Assembly: GCA_937958695.1 (NCBI GenBank)
Contig: CALGNK010000017.1
Location: 8,718 to 72,717 of the forward strand
Reading direction: 5' to 3'
From: an uncultured bacterium
Lineage (GTDB): Bacteria; DUMJ01
Length of the DNA: 64,000 bases
The notes beneath the pieces were generated by a model. The model saw only the letters and a program-made list of their open reading frames with translations. It did not search any database and had not been told where the DNA came from. Positions within the stretch are counted from its first letter, which is position 1; each line of letters opens with the position of its first letter. Positions 25,887-35,276 of this stretch are shown piece by piece. Made by a program: the position numbers and the translations under genes.

Positions 25887-27068
25887 TTGTATAGGATAGG
25901 GGAAGAAGAATTAGAGGAGATAAGAAGGGTTTTTGAAAGTAAACAGCTATCTAGGTACGGCGATCCTAAAGAAGGTCATCTACAAGAGGTTGTCCAATTT
26001 GAAAGAGAGTGGGCGGAGAAGATTGGAACTAAGTACGCTTTACTTATGTCTGGAGGGGGGACATCCGCTCTAGCAAGTGGCTTAATAGGTCTTGGTATAG
26101 GTCCAGGAGACGAAGTTATTGTCCCAGGTTATACCTTTATTGCTACAGCATCTGCAGTATTAAATGCTGGAGCTATTCCTGTTATTGCAGAGGTTGATGA
26201 AACACTAACACTAGACCCTTTAGATTTTGAAAGAAAGATTACCCCGAATACTAAAGCGGTTATACCTGTTCATATGCAAGGGCTACCAGCCAATATGGAT
26301 AGAATAATAGAGATAGCTCAAAAACATAATATAAAGGTTGTTGAAGATGCCTGTCAGGCTGTAGGAGGAAGCTACAAAGGAAAAAGATTAGGTAGTTTGG
26401 GAAACGTTGGTGTATTTAGCTTTAACTATTACAAAATAATAAGCTGTGGTGAGGGAGGCTGTATAGTTACAAACGATAGGTTAGTTTATGAAAGGGTTTT
26501 GGTTTATCACGATAGTGGATTTGTCTTTCTTAGCCCTTCTCCTAAAGAGGTTAATATCCCAATATTTATAGGGTTACAGCTAAGAGCCAATGAGATTATG
26601 GGAGCAATATTAAGGGTACAACTTAGAAGGCTTGATGTTATACTTTCAGACTTACGACGTATCAAAAAGCTTTTTATAGAAGAGCTAAAATCTACAGGAG
26701 TAAAGTTTGTTCCAATTAATGACCCCGAAGGAGACTGTGGAGTAGTGGTAGGGTTTCAGTTTGAATCGGAGAAGGAAGCTAGGGAGTTTGCACAGAAAGA
26801 AGGAGTCAAAGGATGGCTACCTATAGATACAGGAAAACATGTATATTCTAATTGGGAACCTATCTTAGAACATAGGGTTGGGCATCATCCTAAGATGAAT
26901 CCATTTGAATTCCCTGAGAATAAGTTTCTCAGGATAAACTATTCGAAAGATATGTGCCCTAAGACTTTAGAAATACTAAGTAAGACCGTCTTTATAACTA
27001 TAAATCCTGATTGGAAAGATGAGGAGATAGAGATAAGGATAAAAGCTTGTAGAGAAGCGATGAGATAG
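25887..27068 (+). CDS. DegT/DnrJ/EryC1/StrS-family aminotransferase
   Basis: A 393-residue PLP enzyme of the sugar aminotransferase family, which transfers amino groups to keto-sugars or keto-inositols. The PLP lysine is K183 in SFNYYKIISCGEGG; VPGYTFIATASA and EDACQAVGG, the ring-stacking and Asp sites, are conserved. It starts with TTG after GGAGGTGAT. No other nucleotide-sugar genes are adjacent, so the substrate is open; an amino-sugar or amino-cyclitol step is likely. Confidence 0.9.
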   Translation: MYRIGEEELEEIRRVFESKQLSRYGDPKEGHLQEVVQFEREWAEKIGTKYALLMSGGGTSALASGLIGLGIGPGDEVIVPGYTFIATASAVLNAGAIPVIAEVDETLTLDPLDFERKITPNTKAVIPVHMQGLPANMDRIIEIAQKHNIKVVEDACQAVGGSYKGKRLGSLGNVGVFSFNYYKIISCGEGGCIVTNDRLVYERVLVYHDSGFVFLSPSPKEVNIPIFIGLQLRANEIMGAILRVQLRRLDVILSDLRRIKKLFIEELKSTGVKFVPINDPEGDCGVVVGFQFESEKEAREFAQKEGVKGWLPIDTGKHVYSNWEPILEHRVGHHPKMNPFEFPENKFLRINYSKDMCPKTLEILSKTVFITINPDWKDEEIEIRIKACREAMR

Positions 27069-27079
27069 GAGGAGGAATT

Positions 27080-27523
27080 GTGAGAAATTACAGAGGTTTT
27101 TTTAATGTGCTAAAGGTAATATTAGTTCTTTTTATGTTTATTGTTACAGGTATTGAAGGTTGTAGCTGTAGTAAACCGTTTATAGAGAAGATAGAGATAT
27201 GGATAGATAGGGATACTTCAGATAATGAACCTTTTGAAGAGCAAGTTATCCCTATAGGATTGACTTATAAGATTCCTAAAAACACAAGCTTCAGGATAAA
27301 GGTAAAGACTCAAGAGCCTTTATCTGATAACGATTTAGCTAACAGTATAGTTCAGATTAATTCAAATATAACCATTAACCTACAACGTCTAGAAGATAAT
27401 GTGTATAAGGCAGACTATGATAATCTTACTGGGACTTTAGATACTAGAATATATAATGTTAATATACTTATAACTCATAGTGGAAAGATAATATCTCAAA
27501 GTATTGTAATAGAGATTTCTTAG
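27080..27523 (+). CDS. Secreted hypothetical protein
   Basis: A 147-residue protein with a basic start and a hydrophobic segment (about residues 10-24) ending before GIEGCSCS. The Cys at about 28 could be lipidated, but the residues before it do not fit a normal lipobox. The mature part is Ile/Val/Asn-rich and looks like a beta-sandwich. GTG start behind GGAGGAGG, 11 bases after the aminotransferase, suggests cotranscription. I do not recognise the family. Confidence 0.7.
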   Translation: MRNYRGFFNVLKVILVLFMFIVTGIEGCSCSKPFIEKIEIWIDRDTSDNEPFEEQVIPIGLTYKIPKNTSFRIKVKTQEPLSDNDLANSIVQINSNITINLQRLEDNVYKADYDNLTGTLDTRIYNVNILITHSGKIISQSIVIEIS

Positions 27524-27537
27524 AGAGTAACGCTTGG

Positions 27538-27566
27538 TTGACAGAATTTGCCTAAGATGATATATT
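27538..27566 (+). promoter_or_regulatory. Strong promoter for the small Ig-like protein
   Basis: Consensus TTGACA (27538-27543), a 17-base spacer and TATATT (27561-27566), about 30 bases before a GGAGGAGG ribosome binding site. It is the best -35/-10 pair in the window. Confidence 0.8.
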
Positions 27567-27603
27567 TAGCTTAGAAAATATTTAAGTAGGAGGAGGTATT
27601 ATT

Positions 27604-27882
27604 ATGGCAGAGATATTAAATTTAGATGTAAATCCTACTTCTGGAAAGCAAGGGGATATGGTGACAGTTGTTGTCAAAGCTTCTCCGGACACCAAAGCTG
27701 TTTATGGTAGGATTCCCGAGTATGGATATATAGTTCAGTTCCAGAAAGAAGGAGATCTATTTAAACTCTCTATGCAGGTTCCTTACGGAGCACCTCCTGG
27801 AGTTTATATGGTTTCAGTATACCCAGTAGACAACGAAGGGAATAGAGGCGAAGAAAAGAGGTTTAATTTCCAAGTTCTGTAA
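27604..27882 (+). CDS. Small hypothetical protein, Ig-like beta-sandwich
   Basis: A 92-residue protein with no signal peptide or membrane segment. The pattern VNPTSGKQGDMVTVVVKA ... GAPPGVYMVSVYPVDNEGN is that of a single bacterial Ig-like fold. It has a near-consensus promoter and a very strong ribosome binding site, so it is probably abundant. The last 20 bases overlap the end of the convergent tRNA-nucleotidyltransferase-family gene. Function unknown. Confidence 0.75.
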   Translation: MAEILNLDVNPTSGKQGDMVTVVVKASPDTKAVYGRIPEYGYIVQFQKEGDLFKLSMQVPYGAPPGVYMVSVYPVDNEGNRGEEKRFNFQVL

Positions 27883-28606
27883 AATCTTCTAACAGAATAC
27901 CAAGAGCCTTAAGGGCTTGAAAGATTTCTCGATGTTTTTCTTCTTTTTTACATAAATCGATCTCTTTCTTGATTCTAGCTATTCCAACGGTCCTTAAGGC
28001 TCCATTCTTTATTGCTGATTCAATAAGACCATATGTATGAGGCTCTATAGTAAAGCCAAGTCTTATACTAAATCTTATTGCTCTAAAGATGCGAGTAGGA
28101 TCATCTATGAAACTTTTATCGTGAAGAACTCTTATCTTCTTTTCATTTAAATCTTTTATCCCGTCTAAAGGATCTATTATATCTCCTATTTTCTTATCCG
28201 AATATATTGGTATAGCCAAGGCATTTATAGTAAAGTCTCTTCTATATAGGTCCTCCACAATCGTCCCTGGTTCTACCAGTGGCAATGCCCCAGGTTTAGG
28301 ATAAACCTCTTTTCTTGCAATAGCTATATCCACGTGCTCTATTTCACTATAATCTATAGTAAACTTAAACGTATAGAATCTTTTTAGTAATCTTCCTCTT
28401 TTGCTAAGACTCTCGATATATTTTAGAAAATTCTCTACAGAAGTCTCTACCACTAAGTCTAAATCCTTTACTCTAAAGCCAAGCAGGATATCTCTGAGAG
28501 TTCCACCTACAACATAGATCGGGATTTCTCTTTTATAAGCATGCTCCAAACACAAATCTATATCAGGAATAGACAGAATAGATAAGAGGACGTCTTTTAA
28601 CTTCAT
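27863..28606 (-). CDS. tRNA nucleotidyltransferase / poly(A) polymerase family protein, half-size
   Basis: A 247-residue class II nucleotidyltransferase with the head and neck domains: GGTLRD (34-39), catalytic DLD (48-50), RRDFTINALA (122-131), DPLDG and the neck helix DDPTRIFRAIRF (168-179). Usual CCA-adding enzymes and poly(A) polymerases are around 400 residues or more; here the body and tail domains are nearly absent. It could be a CC- or A-adding half enzyme, or have another nucleotide-transfer role. Its ATG overlaps the upstream phosphorylase gene by 44 bases and has no visible ribosome binding site. Confidence 0.8.
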   Translation of the reverse strand: MKLKDVLLSILSIPDIDLCLEHAYKREIPIYVVGGTLRDILLGFRVKDLDLVVETSVENFLKYIESLSKRGRLLKRFYTFKFTIDYSEIEHVDIAIARKEVYPKPGALPLVEPGTIVEDLYRRDFTINALAIPIYSDKKIGDIIDPLDGIKDLNEKKIRVLHDKSFIDDPTRIFRAIRFSIRLGFTIEPHTYGLIESAIKNGALRTVGIARIKKEIDLCKKEEKHREIFQALKALGILLEDFTELGN

Positions 28607-29807
28607 TTTTATTTAGGGATATTGCCTTTTTTATAAGCTCTATACTATCTTTTAGCTTATTTTCACTATTATAGTATATCTCTAAGATAATTTCTCCCGT
28701 CTCTACAAAGTCTCCAATCTTTTTCTTAAGCACTATACCGACATTTGGGTCTATAGTATCTTCTTTTTTATATCTTCCAGCTCCTAAGACTCTAACTGCT
28801 TCTCCTATAAGATAAGCATCAAGACGTTCTATGTATCCCGATTCTTGTATAGAAAATTTATATACACTAGCTAGGGGGGTTAATTCAGTAATATTACCAC
28901 CCTGTGCGTCTACCATCTCTGTGAATTTTTTAAAGGCATCGCCATTTTTTAAAGATTCTCCTGCTAAATCCTTTGAGGTTAGAGTTCCTACTACCTCTAT
29001 AGCTAATTCCTCAAGGTCTCTAGGACCTTTTCCTTTCAGAGTCTCTATAGCCTCAATAACCTCTAAGAGATTACCAACTGCAAAACCAAGGGGTTGCTCC
29101 ATATCTGATATAACAGCTTTTACCTCTTTTCCAAAGGAGTTTCCTATTTCTATTAGCCAAGAAGTAAGCTCTTTAGCGTCTTTAATATCCTTCATAAAGG
29201 CACCAGAACCAACCTTAACATCAAAAATTATTGTTTTTGCCCCGCCTGCTATCTTCTTACTGAGAATACTGCTAGCTATAAGAGGTATACTATCCACCGT
29301 TCCTGTAACATCTCTTAAAGAATATATATCCTTCTCAACTGGAACAAGCTCTTCTGTCTGACTTATTATACTGCAACCTATCCTTTCTACTATTTTTTTA
29401 AATTTTTTTAGGCTAATGTTAGTCTTAAATCCAGGGATAGCCTCTAATTTGTCTATTGTTCCGCCTGTATGCCCAAGGCCTCTACCGGAAAGTTTAGCCA
29501 CTTTAAAACCAAGAGAAGCTAAAAGAGGAACTACTATTAGACTAAGCTTATCTCCTACCCCACCTGTTGAATGCTTATCTATAACTTGAAAATCCCATTC
29601 TAATATCTTTCCTGTTCTTAATATAGCAGAAATGAAGTGCTTTACTTCTTCTTTTGATAGACCTCTTATAAATGATGCCATAAGCCATGCGCTCATCTGA
29701 TAATCTCTTATTTCCTTTTTATAGAATCTGTCTATAAAGAACTCTATTTCCTCTTTTGATAGGACATTTCCATCCCTTTTTTTGATAATAATATCTATTG
29801 GATTCAT
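28563..29807 (-). CDS. pdp: Pyrimidine-nucleoside phosphorylase
   Basis: A 414-residue enzyme of the thymidine/pyrimidine-nucleoside phosphorylase family, which releases base and (deoxy)ribose 1-phosphate in nucleoside salvage. The signature SGRGLGHTGGTIDKLE and the DKHSTGGVGDK phosphate-site motif are present. The ATG at 29807 is chosen for the AGAGGT site before it and for the family-typical MNPIDIIIKKRDG start; another ATG at 29831 lies inside the upstream gene. Cotranscribed with purine nucleoside phosphorylase. Confidence 0.93.
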   Translation of the reverse strand: MNPIDIIIKKRDGNVLSKEEIEFFIDRFYKKEIRDYQMSAWLMASFIRGLSKEEVKHFISAILRTGKILEWDFQVIDKHSTGGVGDKLSLIVVPLLASLGFKVAKLSGRGLGHTGGTIDKLEAIPGFKTNISLKKFKKIVERIGCSIISQTEELVPVEKDIYSLRDVTGTVDSIPLIASSILSKKIAGGAKTIIFDVKVGSGAFMKDIKDAKELTSWLIEIGNSFGKEVKAVISDMEQPLGFAVGNLLEVIEAIETLKGKGPRDLEELAIEVVGTLTSKDLAGESLKNGDAFKKFTEMVDAQGGNITELTPLASVYKFSIQESGYIERLDAYLIGEAVRVLGAGRYKKEDTIDPNVGIVLKKKIGDFVETGEIILEIYYNSENKLKDSIELIKKAISLNKNEVKRRPLIYSVYS

Positions 29808-29809
29808 CT

Positions 29810-30595
29810 CTATATACCTCTTTTTATCCATTCTCTTAATAAAATCTCTAAGTTTCTACTTATTCTCTTTCCCATCTCTAAGACTTCTTCGTGTGTTACA
29901 GAAGAGAATTCATCTTTATGAACATTAGTTATACTAGATATTCCAACAACTTCTATCCCTAAGCTTCTAGCTTTTATAACCTCTAATACTGTAGACATTC
30001 CAACCGCATCCCCACCGATAGTTCTAAAGAATCTTATCTCTGCTGGTGTCTCATAGGTTGGTCCCTTTACTCCGACATAAATTCCTTCTTTTAGCTCTAT
30101 ACCAATATTCTTTCCAATCTCCTTAAATTGTTGCCTTAATCTATAGGAATAGGCGTTCTTCATATCTACAAAGTTTGGTCCTCCAATAAGAGGATTCTCC
30201 CCTGTAAGATTTATGTGGTCCTTTATAAGCATTATATCTCCTGGAACATAAGTTTCATTTATTCCTCCGCTGGCATTTGTTATAACTAATATATCTACCC
30301 CTAGCCCTTTAAGAACCTCTATGGGAAAGACAACATCCTTTGATGAGTATCCTTCATAGAGATGGTATCTTCCCCGCATAATGATAACACTATTACTTTC
30401 AACTTTAACTACATCAAGCCTCCCTTTATGCCCAGGAACTGTCGATAGAGGCATATTAGGTATTTCTTTATAGTCTATGGAAAACAGGATAAAATCATTA
30501 AAAATATCAAGTCCAGAACCCAGTATCATACCTATCTTTTGCTCAAAATTATATTTATTGATGAGAAACCCAATAGTTTCATCTATCTTATTCAT
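29810..30595 (-). CDS. punA: Purine-nucleoside phosphorylase (trimeric type)
   Basis: A 261-residue enzyme that splits purine nucleosides with phosphate. The phosphate and base sites ILGSGLDIF, ITNASGGINETY, GPTYETPAEIRFFR and GGDAVGMSTVLEV identify the trimeric PNP group. AAGGAGGACGAT precedes the ATG. It is the first gene of the minus-strand nucleoside salvage set, divergent from thymidine kinase. Confidence 0.94.
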   Translation of the reverse strand: MNKIDETIGFLINKYNFEQKIGMILGSGLDIFNDFILFSIDYKEIPNMPLSTVPGHKGRLDVVKVESNSVIIMRGRYHLYEGYSSKDVVFPIEVLKGLGVDILVITNASGGINETYVPGDIMLIKDHINLTGENPLIGGPNFVDMKNAYSYRLRQQFKEIGKNIGIELKEGIYVGVKGPTYETPAEIRFFRTIGGDAVGMSTVLEVIKARSLGIEVVGISSITNVHKDEFSSVTHEEVLEMGKRISRNLEILLREWIKRGI

Positions 30596-30612
30596 ATCGT
30601 CCTCCTTCTCTA

Positions 30613-30621
30613 ATTATAACA
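30613..30621 (-). promoter_or_regulatory. Extended -10 promoter of the punA operon
   Basis: Minus-strand TGT-TATAAT, 18 bases before the punA start, just upstream of AAGGAGG. No convincing -35. Confidence 0.55.
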
Positions 30622-30702
30622 AGTAAACAAAGTGTTTATATTTAATTACACCTTTGGGAATTGATTAGCCTTGTATAATCCTATATTGGAATGCCCTAAA
30701 AT

Positions 30703-30777
30703 TTTTTAAGTGGAAGAATTTTTTAAAGTTTTCCACAAGCTTTTTAAGTGGAAGAAAATAGTAAAGTTATCCACAGG
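30703..30777. repeat. Two-unit 37-base tandem repeat with DnaA-box-like motifs
   Basis: Units at 30703-30739 and 30741-30777 match at 31 of 37 positions. Each starts TTTTTAAGTGGAAGAA and ends with a DnaA-box-like 9-mer: TTTTCCACA (30729-30737, one mismatch) and TTATCCACA (30767-30775, exact). Within each unit GTGGA and TCCAC form an inverted repeat. The repeat lies in the 270-base gap between divergent punA and tdk. Confidence 0.7.
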
Positions 30778-30850
30778 ATAAGCATTAATTCATTTTTAAT
30801 ACTTACTTTATAATAAACCACTTATATTATGAGATAAAATTAAGAAGGTA

Positions 30851-30859
30851 TGGTATAAT
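30851..30859 (+). promoter_or_regulatory. Extended -10 promoter of tdk, apparently leaderless
   Basis: TGG-TATAAT ends seven bases before the A of the tdk ATG (30866). AAGAAGGT further upstream is too far from the ATG to act as ribosome binding site. Confidence 0.55.
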
Positions 30860-30865
30860 AAATCT

Positions 30866-31435
30866 ATGAGTACAGGATGGATAGAAGTAATATGCGGAAG
30901 TATGTTTAGCGGAAAGAGTGAGGAGTTAATAAGAAGGGTCAGGAGGGCTGAGATAGCTCGCCAAAAAGTGCAAGTATTTAAGCCGGCCTTAGATACAAGA
31001 TATACAGACAAGGCTGTAGTTTCCCATGATGGCAATAGAGTTTCTGCCTATAGTGTAAAAGAATCACGTGAAATACTTGAACTCTTGCTACCAGATGTCC
31101 AGGTAGTAGCTATAGATGAAGCTCAATTTTTCGATGATAAGATAGTTGATATATGTCAGATGTTAGCGGATAACGGTAAGAGAGTGATTGTAGCTGGTCT
31201 AGACCAAGACTTTAGAGGAGAGCCTTTTGGTCCTATGCCTAAACTATTGGCTGTTGCAGAAAAGGTAGACAAACTCCAAGCTATATGTATGGTTTGTGGC
31301 AAGCCTGCCAGTAGAACCCAAAGATTGATAAATGGAGAGCCAGCATATTATGATGATCCGACTATACTTATAGGGGCAGAAGACGTATATGAGGCTAGAT
31401 GTAGAGAGCATCATATAGTAAGAAGGAGGGAGTAA
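30866..31435 (+). CDS. tdk: Thymidine kinase (type II)
   Basis: A 189-residue tetrameric-type thymidine kinase for dTMP salvage. P-loop GSMFSGKS (11-18), the DEAQFF motif (84-89) and the lasso-domain zinc cysteines (CMVCG and the later CREHH) are present. First gene of the tdk-DUF1385-prfA-prmC-tsaC-rpiB-glyA run, an order common in Firmicutes. The message appears leaderless. Confidence 0.95.
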   Translation: MSTGWIEVICGSMFSGKSEELIRRVRRAEIARQKVQVFKPALDTRYTDKAVVSHDGNRVSAYSVKESREILELLLPDVQVVAIDEAQFFDDKIVDICQMLADNGKRVIVAGLDQDFRGEPFGPMPKLLAVAEKVDKLQAICMVCGKPASRTQRLINGEPAYYDDPTILIGAEDVYEARCREHHIVRRRE

Positions 31436-31436
31436 G

Positions 31437-32303
31437 ATGCAGATAGGTGGGCAAGCAGTAATAGAAGGTGTCATGATGAGAGGCCCTAATAGTTTTAGTG
31501 TAGCTTTAAGAACCCAATCTAATGGGTTAAAGGTTCATAAATTTACCAGTAGAAGTATAACAAATAGTAAGATTGGTAAGATTCCAATCTTAAGAGGATT
31601 TATGGCTTTAATAGATAGCCTTGTATTAGGTATAAAAGCTCTTAATATCTCGGCTGAGGAGTACGGTGGTGAAGAGGTGAAACTTTCTAATAGGGATATC
31701 TTCTTTGCTATGGCTATGGGAATAGGATTGGGCATCTTACTATTTATTGTTTTCCCAGCTTCTATAGCCAGGATACTGCAGAATAGTATACAATCTGCAT
31801 TTCTAGTTAATATATTAGAGGGCTTAGTAAGGATTGGAGTATTTCTTATATATCTATACTCCTTTTCTTTTATAAAGGATATTAGAAGAGTCTTTGAGTA
31901 TCATGGTGCTGAGCACAAGGTAATATTTACATACGAGAAGGGAGAACCTCTCACTATAGATAATGCCATAAAAAATAGCAGACTACATCCCAGATGCGGA
32001 ACTAATTTCTTATTAATAGTTATGGTTGTCAGTATCTTAGTTTTTTCTATATTGGGGAAACAGACATTATTATTAAGAATAGTATCTAGGATAGCGCTAG
32101 TCCCTTTAGTGGCTGGGATATCATATGAGCTTATAAGACTAACATCAAAGTATAGAGACTCAAAACTGGCGAAATTTATAACCTCTCCTGGATTAGCACT
32201 ACAGTATCTTACTACTAGAGAACCAACCCCTGATCAGATTGAGGTAGCTATAGAAGCAGTGAAATCTGTATTGTCATTAGAGGGTGTTTCAGATGTGGGA
32301 TAA
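31437..32303 (+). CDS. DUF1385 membrane protein (YqhQ-like)
   Basis: A 288-residue membrane protein with the family start [14 protein letters not shown], about four hydrophobic segments (around 94-114, 120-150, 190-207, 213-230) and the signature [14 protein letters not shown] ... [10 protein letters not shown]. The His, Glu and Cys residues of these motifs could form a metal site. DUF1385 is regularly found between tdk or rpmE and prfA, but its role is not established. Starts one base after the tdk stop behind AAGGAGGG. Confidence 0.9.
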   Translation: MQIGGQAVIEGVMMRGPNSFSVALRTQSNGLKVHKFTSRSITNSKIGKIPILRGFMALIDSLVLGIKALNISAEEYGGEEVKLSNRDIFFAMAMGIGLGILLFIVFPASIARILQNSIQSAFLVNILEGLVRIGVFLIYLYSFSFIKDIRRVFEYHGAEHKVIFTYEKGEPLTIDNAIKNSRLHPRCGTNFLLIVMVVSILVFSILGKQTLLLRIVSRIALVPLVAGISYELIRLTSKYRDSKLAKFITSPGLALQYLTTREPTPDQIEVAIEAVKSVLSLEGVSDVG

Positions 32304-33360
32304 ATTAGAAGAGATAGAAAAAAGATATATAGAGTTAGAGGTATCTTTAGCTAAGCCAGAGATTATATCAAATCAAGAGTTATTTCAAGAACTAGCTAAG
32401 ACATATAGCGAACTTGGAGAGATTGTCAGCGTCTATAGAGAATACAAACAGATAGAAAAAGAGATAAGTGACCTAAAGTCCCTCTTAGACGATCCTGAAC
32501 TTGGATCTATGGCAGAAGAGGAGTTAGAGAAGTTGGAGGAAAAGAGAGAAAAATTAGAAGAGGAGCTTAAGATTAAGCTTTTACCGAAAGATTATAGAGA
32601 TGAGAGAAACGTCATTATGGAGATAAGGGCAGGAACAGGTGGAGAGGAAGCAGCACTTTTTGCTGGAGACCTTCTAAGAATGTACTTAAGATATGTAGAA
32701 CGTAAGGGCTGGAAGGCAGAGATAATGAGCAGTAATCCTACTGACTTAGGTGGGTATAAAGAGGTTATAGTTTCTATCCAGGGGAAAGGTGCTTATAGTA
32801 GGTTAAAGTTTGAAAGTGGGGTCCATAGAGTTCAAAGAGTCCCTATAACAGAATCTGGAGGAAGAATACATACATCTACCGCTACTGTAGCTATACTACC
32901 TGAGGCAACTGAGATAGAAATAGAAATAAATCCTGATGATTTAAAGATAGATACATTCAGAGCTGGTGGACATGGGGGACAAAACGTCAATAAAGTAGAA
33001 ACTGCTGTGAGAATTACCCATATTCCAACAGGTATAGTAGTTACCTGTCAGGATGAAAGGTCTCAGTATCAAAACAGAGAGAAGGCGCTGAAGATATTAA
33101 GAGCTCATCTTCTAGAGATTAAGGAAAGAGAAAGAGAGAAAGAAGAGATTGAGCTTAGAAGGAGTCAGGTTGGTTCTGGAGAAAGAAGTGAAAAGATAAG
33201 GACTTATAATTTCCCTCAGAATAGAGTTACAGACCATAGGATAGGACTAACACTTTATAACCTACAAGATGTATTAGATGGAGACTTAGATGAGATTATA
33301 GATGCTCTTATAAGGGAGTATCAGGTAGAACAGTTAAAGAATCTTTCACTTACTAGATGA
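32293..33360 (+). CDS. prfA: Peptide chain release factor 1
   Basis: A 355-residue class I release factor that reads UAA and UAG. The GGQ peptidyl-tRNA hydrolysis motif is at about 228-230 ([11 protein letters not shown]), and the codon-recognition region reads [20 protein letters not shown]1-like. ATG 32293 has GAGGGTG six bases before it and gives the usual [12 protein letters not shown] start; the GTG at 32284 is disfavoured. Its end overlaps prmC, whose product methylates the GGQ glutamine. Confidence 0.97.
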   Translation: MWDKLEEIEKRYIELEVSLAKPEIISNQELFQELAKTYSELGEIVSVYREYKQIEKEISDLKSLLDDPELGSMAEEELEKLEEKREKLEEELKIKLLPKDYRDERNVIMEIRAGTGGEEAALFAGDLLRMYLRYVERKGWKAEIMSSNPTDLGGYKEVIVSIQGKGAYSRLKFESGVHRVQRVPITESGGRIHTSTATVAILPEATEIEIEINPDDLKIDTFRAGGHGGQNVNKVETAVRITHIPTGIVVTCQDERSQYQNREKALKILRAHLLEIKEREREKEEIELRRSQVGSGERSEKIRTYNFPQNRVTDHRIGLTLYNLQDVLDGDLDEIIDALIREYQVEQLKNLSLTR

Positions 33361-34187
33361 CATTAGGTGATGTTTATAAAGAGGTTCTTAGACTATTCAA
33401 AGATAAGCTTCCCAATAGTCATCTTGAAGCTATTCTTATTATCTCCTTAGGTTTAGAGAGACCTAAAGAGTATATCTTAGCACACCAGGAGATAGAACTA
33501 TCTAAAGATGAATTAGAAAGGATAAGAGAGCTAGCCAATAAAAGACTTGCCGGTATTCCATATGCATACCTTAAGAAAGAAAAAGAATTCTTTGGTATTA
33601 ATTTTTTCATAGAGGAAGGAGTCTTAATTCCCAGACCAGAAACAGAAACTATAGTAGAAATAGTCCTGAGTGAAGGTATCTTTGTGAGTGGGCTGGATCT
33701 ATTCTGCGGTAGCGGTATTATAGGATTAACTATCTTATACAAAGGATTTTGCCAGAGATTTCTAGGGATAGATATATCAAATAAAAGTATAGAAGTATCA
33801 ACTATAAATGCAGAAAGATTAGGGGTCTCAGAAAAATGTAGTTTTTTAAAAGTAGATATTAGAGGTCTTTCACTTGAAGAGAACTTCGACCTTATAGTTG
33901 CAAACCCTCCTTACCTACCTACATCTATGTGGAATTCTCTAGCACAAGAGGTAAGACAAGAGCCAAAGGAAGCACTACTCGGTGGAGATGATGGATTAGA
34001 ATTTTATCCAGATATAGCTAGAATCATTTCTAAAAATCTTCTAAAAGGTGGACTATTTGCTGTGGAAATAGGGGGAGAGGAACATATAGATAAAGTAAAG
34101 GAAATCTTTTTAAGCTATAATATAAAAGATATAAGGGTAAAGGAAGACCTAGCGGGTTTACCTAGAGTAATATGGGGGAGAAAGTAA
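33357..34187 (+). CDS. prmC: Release factor glutamine methyltransferase
   Basis: A 276-residue SAM-dependent methyltransferase that N5-methylates the GGQ glutamine of release factors. The SAM site [12 protein letters not shown] and the NPPY catalytic motif (183-186) are clear; the N-terminal helical substrate domain fills residues 1-80. ATGA overlap with prfA gives direct coupling with its substrate gene. Confidence 0.95.
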   Translation: MTLGDVYKEVLRLFKDKLPNSHLEAILIISLGLERPKEYILAHQEIELSKDELERIRELANKRLAGIPYAYLKKEKEFFGINFFIEEGVLIPRPETETIVEIVLSEGIFVSGLDLFCGSGIIGLTILYKGFCQRFLGIDISNKSIEVSTINAERLGVSEKCSFLKVDIRGLSLEENFDLIVANPPYLPTSMWNSLAQEVRQEPKEALLGGDDGLEFYPDIARIISKNLLKGGLFAVEIGGEEHIDKVKEIFLSYNIKDIRVKEDLAGLPRVIWGRK

Positions 34188-34191
34188 TATT

Positions 34192-34830
34192 ATGGTAATA
34201 ATAAAAAATGAAGATAAGATAGGACTCCTTGCCGAATTCCTAAGAGAGGGAAAGCTCGTAGTATTTCCAACTGAAACTGTATATGGGCTTGGAACTAATG
34301 CATTTATGAAAGAGAGCGTATATAGAATTTATGAGGTAAAGGGGAGAAAAGAGGAAAAACCGTTAAGCCTACATATAGGAACCCTTGAAAGTCTAGAAGA
34401 CATAGTTGAGATCGATCCTCTTACTAAAAGGCTGATACTTCAATTTTTCCCAGGACCAATAAATATAATAGCTAAAAAGAAAACTAATATCCCAGAATGG
34501 ATAGGAAAGGATGATACATTAGGTATAAGATTCCCTTCCCTACCTATATGTCAAAAACTTCTAAGACTAGCTAAGGTTCCGATAGTTGCTACTAGTGCAA
34601 ACTTGTCAGGAAGTAAAGAGCCTAAAACAGCAGAAGATGTAATAGAGATGTTGGGAGATAAGGTTGATGCAATACTAGATTGGGGTACAGTTACTCTTGG
34701 TAGGCCTTCTACAGTAGTGAATATTTCAGGTGGTAATATAGAGATTATAAGAGAAGGACCTGTAGATAGAAAACTTTTAGAGGGTATAATAAACGAGTTA
34801 AATCTTAAAAGAAATATGGAGGGATTATGA
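34192..34830 (+). CDS. tsaC: L-threonylcarbamoyladenylate synthase (TsaC/YrdC family)
   Basis: A 212-residue YrdC-domain protein that makes threonylcarbamoyl-AMP for the t6A37 modification of ANN-decoding tRNAs. The FPTETVYGLG substrate site near residue 25 and KGRKEEKPLSLHI are conserved, as is TSANLSG. It is the short form without the Sua5 C-terminal domain. It lies between prmC and rpiB, with GGGGGAG eleven bases before the ATG. Confidence 0.94.
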   Translation: MVIIKNEDKIGLLAEFLREGKLVVFPTETVYGLGTNAFMKESVYRIYEVKGRKEEKPLSLHIGTLESLEDIVEIDPLTKRLILQFFPGPINIIAKKKTNIPEWIGKDDTLGIRFPSLPICQKLLRLAKVPIVATSANLSGSKEPKTAEDVIEMLGDKVDAILDWGTVTLGRPSTVVNISGGNIEIIREGPVDRKLLEGIINELNLKRNMEGL

Positions 34831-35276
34831 AGGTAGCTATAGGTAGTGACCATGCAGGCTTTAGATTAAAGGAAGAACTGAAAAGTTACCTAATTTCTTT
34901 AAACATAGAGGTAGAAGATTTTGGATGTTATTCAGAAGAATCTGTAGATTATCCGGATATAGCAAAAGAGGTTGCTCTAAGTGTGGTAAAGGGAGAAACA
35001 GATAGAGGTATTCTTATATGTGGTACTGGCATAGGTATGAGTATATCCGCTAATAAGATTAAAGGGATAAGGGCAGCTGTTGGTAACGAGCTACTTTCTG
35101 TAAGGCTCTCTAGAGAGCATAATAATGCCAATATTCTTACTCTAGGGGCAAGGATTATTGGTATTGAGGTCGCTAAGGAGGCAGTAAAAATCTTCTTAGA
35201 AACTCCATTTTTAGGAGGAAGGCATCAAAGAAGAGTGGAAAAAATAAGAGAGATGGAGGGATTAAAATGTATCTAG
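34827..35276 (+). CDS. rpiB: Ribose 5-phosphate isomerase B
   Basis: A 149-residue isomerase interconverting ribose 5-phosphate and ribulose 5-phosphate. GSDHAGF (8-14), the catalytic cysteine in [15 protein letters not shown] and the C-terminal [11 protein letters not shown] are typical. ATGA overlap with tsaC; its last ten bases contain the glyA start. Confidence 0.95.
   Translation: MKVAIGSDHAGFRLKEELKSYLISLNIEVEDFGCYSEESVDYPDIAKEVALSVVKGETDRGILICGTGIGMSISANKIKGIRAAVGNELLSVRLSREHNNANILTLGARIIGIEVAKEAVKIFLETPFLGGRHQRRVEKIREMEGLKCI

Noticed and set aside
28831-29361. 176-codon plus-strand frame opposite the pyrimidine-nucleoside phosphorylase
   Set aside because: Ser/Ile/Pro-rich antisense shadow with no family features.
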